From an uncultured Eubacteriales bacterium (GTDB lineage Bacteria > Bacillota > Clostridia > Christensenellales > UBA1242), in assembly GCA_902796285.1 (NCBI GenBank), contig CADBOH010000048.1, positions 1 to 5,625 on the forward strand: a stretch of DNA of 5,625 bases. Reading direction: 5' to 3'. The translations under genes and the position numbers were made by a program. Shown piece by piece: positions 5,001 through 5,625 of this stretch. The notes beneath the pieces are model-generated. The model had not been told where the DNA came from and searched no databases. It saw nothing but the letters and a program-made list of their open reading frames with translations. The first letter of the stretch is position 1. Every line of letters starts with the position of its first letter.

Positions 5001-5625
5001 ATGAAAATAAGAAGAAGTTGGTATGAACTTTTAAAAGAGGAATTTGAGAAAGATTACTTTAAAAACCTTCAAAATTTCATCGATTATGAGTACTCTCATT
5101 ATGAGGTTTATCCTAAGCAAGACAACATTTTTAATGCAATAAATCATGTGGCTTTTGATGATGTGAAAGTTGTCATTATTGGTCAGGACCCATATCATGA
5201 GCCAGGTCAAGCACAAGGACTTTCTTTTTCAGTGCCTGAAAACATTGAAATTCCACCTTCACTTGTAAACATCATGAAGGAAATTGAAAGCGATCTTGGT
5301 ATTCAATGTCAAAAAAATGGCAATCTTGAAAGATGGGCGCGTCAAGGCGTGCTACTTTTAAATACTGTTTTAACCGTTAGGCGTGGGCAAGCAAACTCTC
5401 ACAAGGATAAGGGATGGGAAAAGTTGACACGCAAAATTATTGAACTGCTCGGCAAAAGAGAAAAACCAATTGTATTCTTATTATGGGGTTCTTATGCTCA
5501 AAGCTACTCTGATTTGATTGGAGAGCAACACTTGATTCTAAAAGCCCCTCATACAAGTCCACTCTCGGCATATCGAGGATTCTTTGGATGCAAACACTTT
5601 TCAAAATGTAACAACTTTCTTATTA
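5001..5625 (+). CDS. ung: Uracil-DNA glycosylase, family 1 (3' end outside window)
   Basis: Base-excision repair enzyme that removes uracil from DNA after cytosine deamination or dUTP incorporation. The 208 residues present start MKIRRSWYELLKEEFEKDYF, like bacterial Ung. Motifs: water-activating GQDPYH with Asp63 (61-66), uracil-binding AQGLSFSVP (71-79), LLLNTVLTVRRGQANSHKDK (118-137) with the uracil-contacting Asn121, VFLLWGSYAQ (158-167), and the DNA-intercalating loop HTSPLSAYRGFFGCKHFSKC (184-203) with the catalytic His184. The last of these usually reads HPSPL; Thr replaces Pro here, a tolerated position. Family members have about 220-230 residues, so only some 15 to 20 are missing beyond the window edge. 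The frame is open to the end; no stop is seen. It stands alone, divergent from eno. Confidence 0.97.
   Translation, partial: MKIRRSWYELLKEEFEKDYFKNLQNFIDYEYSHYEVYPKQDNIFNAINHVAFDDVKVVIIGQDPYHEPGQAQGLSFSVPENIEIPPSLVNIMKEIESDLGIQCQKNGNLERWARQGVLLLNTVLTVRRGQANSHKDKGWEKLTRKIIELLGKREKPIVFLLWGSYAQSYSDLIGEQHLILKAPHTSPLSAYRGFFGCKHFSKCNNFLI

Noticed and set aside
5031..5216. Minus-strand open frame of 61 codons within ung
   Set aside because: It is antisense to the GQDPYH-containing part of ung and its predicted protein resembles nothing.

Overview
The window is AT-rich chromosomal DNA from a Gram-positive bacterium of the Bacillota, most likely an uncultured Clostridia-type lineage. The evidence is a tRNA-responsive T-box leader in front of tyrS, strong AGGAG-type ribosome binding sites, sigma-A promoters with TATAAT/TTGACA-like boxes, and a MazF protein very close to the Bacillus EndoA/NdoA type. 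I cannot name a genus.

Layout, left to right. Positions 1-287 hold two copies of a GC-richer, gene-free, hairpin-filled tandem repeat of unknown class (period 151 bp). From 302 to about 3577 everything is on the minus strand. Read in transcription order it runs: sigma-A promoter (3550-3577), tyrosine T-box leader with specifier UAC (about 3289-3540), tyrS (3185-1944), a short one-domain yigZ-like gene overlapping tyrS by 4 bases, recX with a TTG start, and a terminator (about 935-967). A second minus-strand unit follows: a 74-residue unrecognised protein in the antitoxin position, overlapping mazF by 26 bases, closed by a strong terminator at 302-330. On the right, eno (4898-3594, minus) and ung (from 5001, plus, cut by the window end) diverge from a 102-base intergenic region with back-to-back promoters.

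How the genes fit together. Uncharged tRNA-Tyr should bind the T-box and permit transcription of tyrS. Because yigZ and recX are packed behind tyrS, they are probably co-induced when tyrosyl-tRNA runs short. The small gene and mazF look like a toxin-antitoxin module whose toxin is canonical but whose upstream partner is not a recognisable MazE. eno (glycolysis) and ung (uracil excision repair) are ordinary housekeeping genes.

The points most worth a second look are the tandem structured repeat, the non-canonical putative antitoxin with a nearby 12-bp palindrome, a dispersed-repeat-like hairpin lodged in the T-box leader, and the missing C-terminal domain of the YigZ-like protein.
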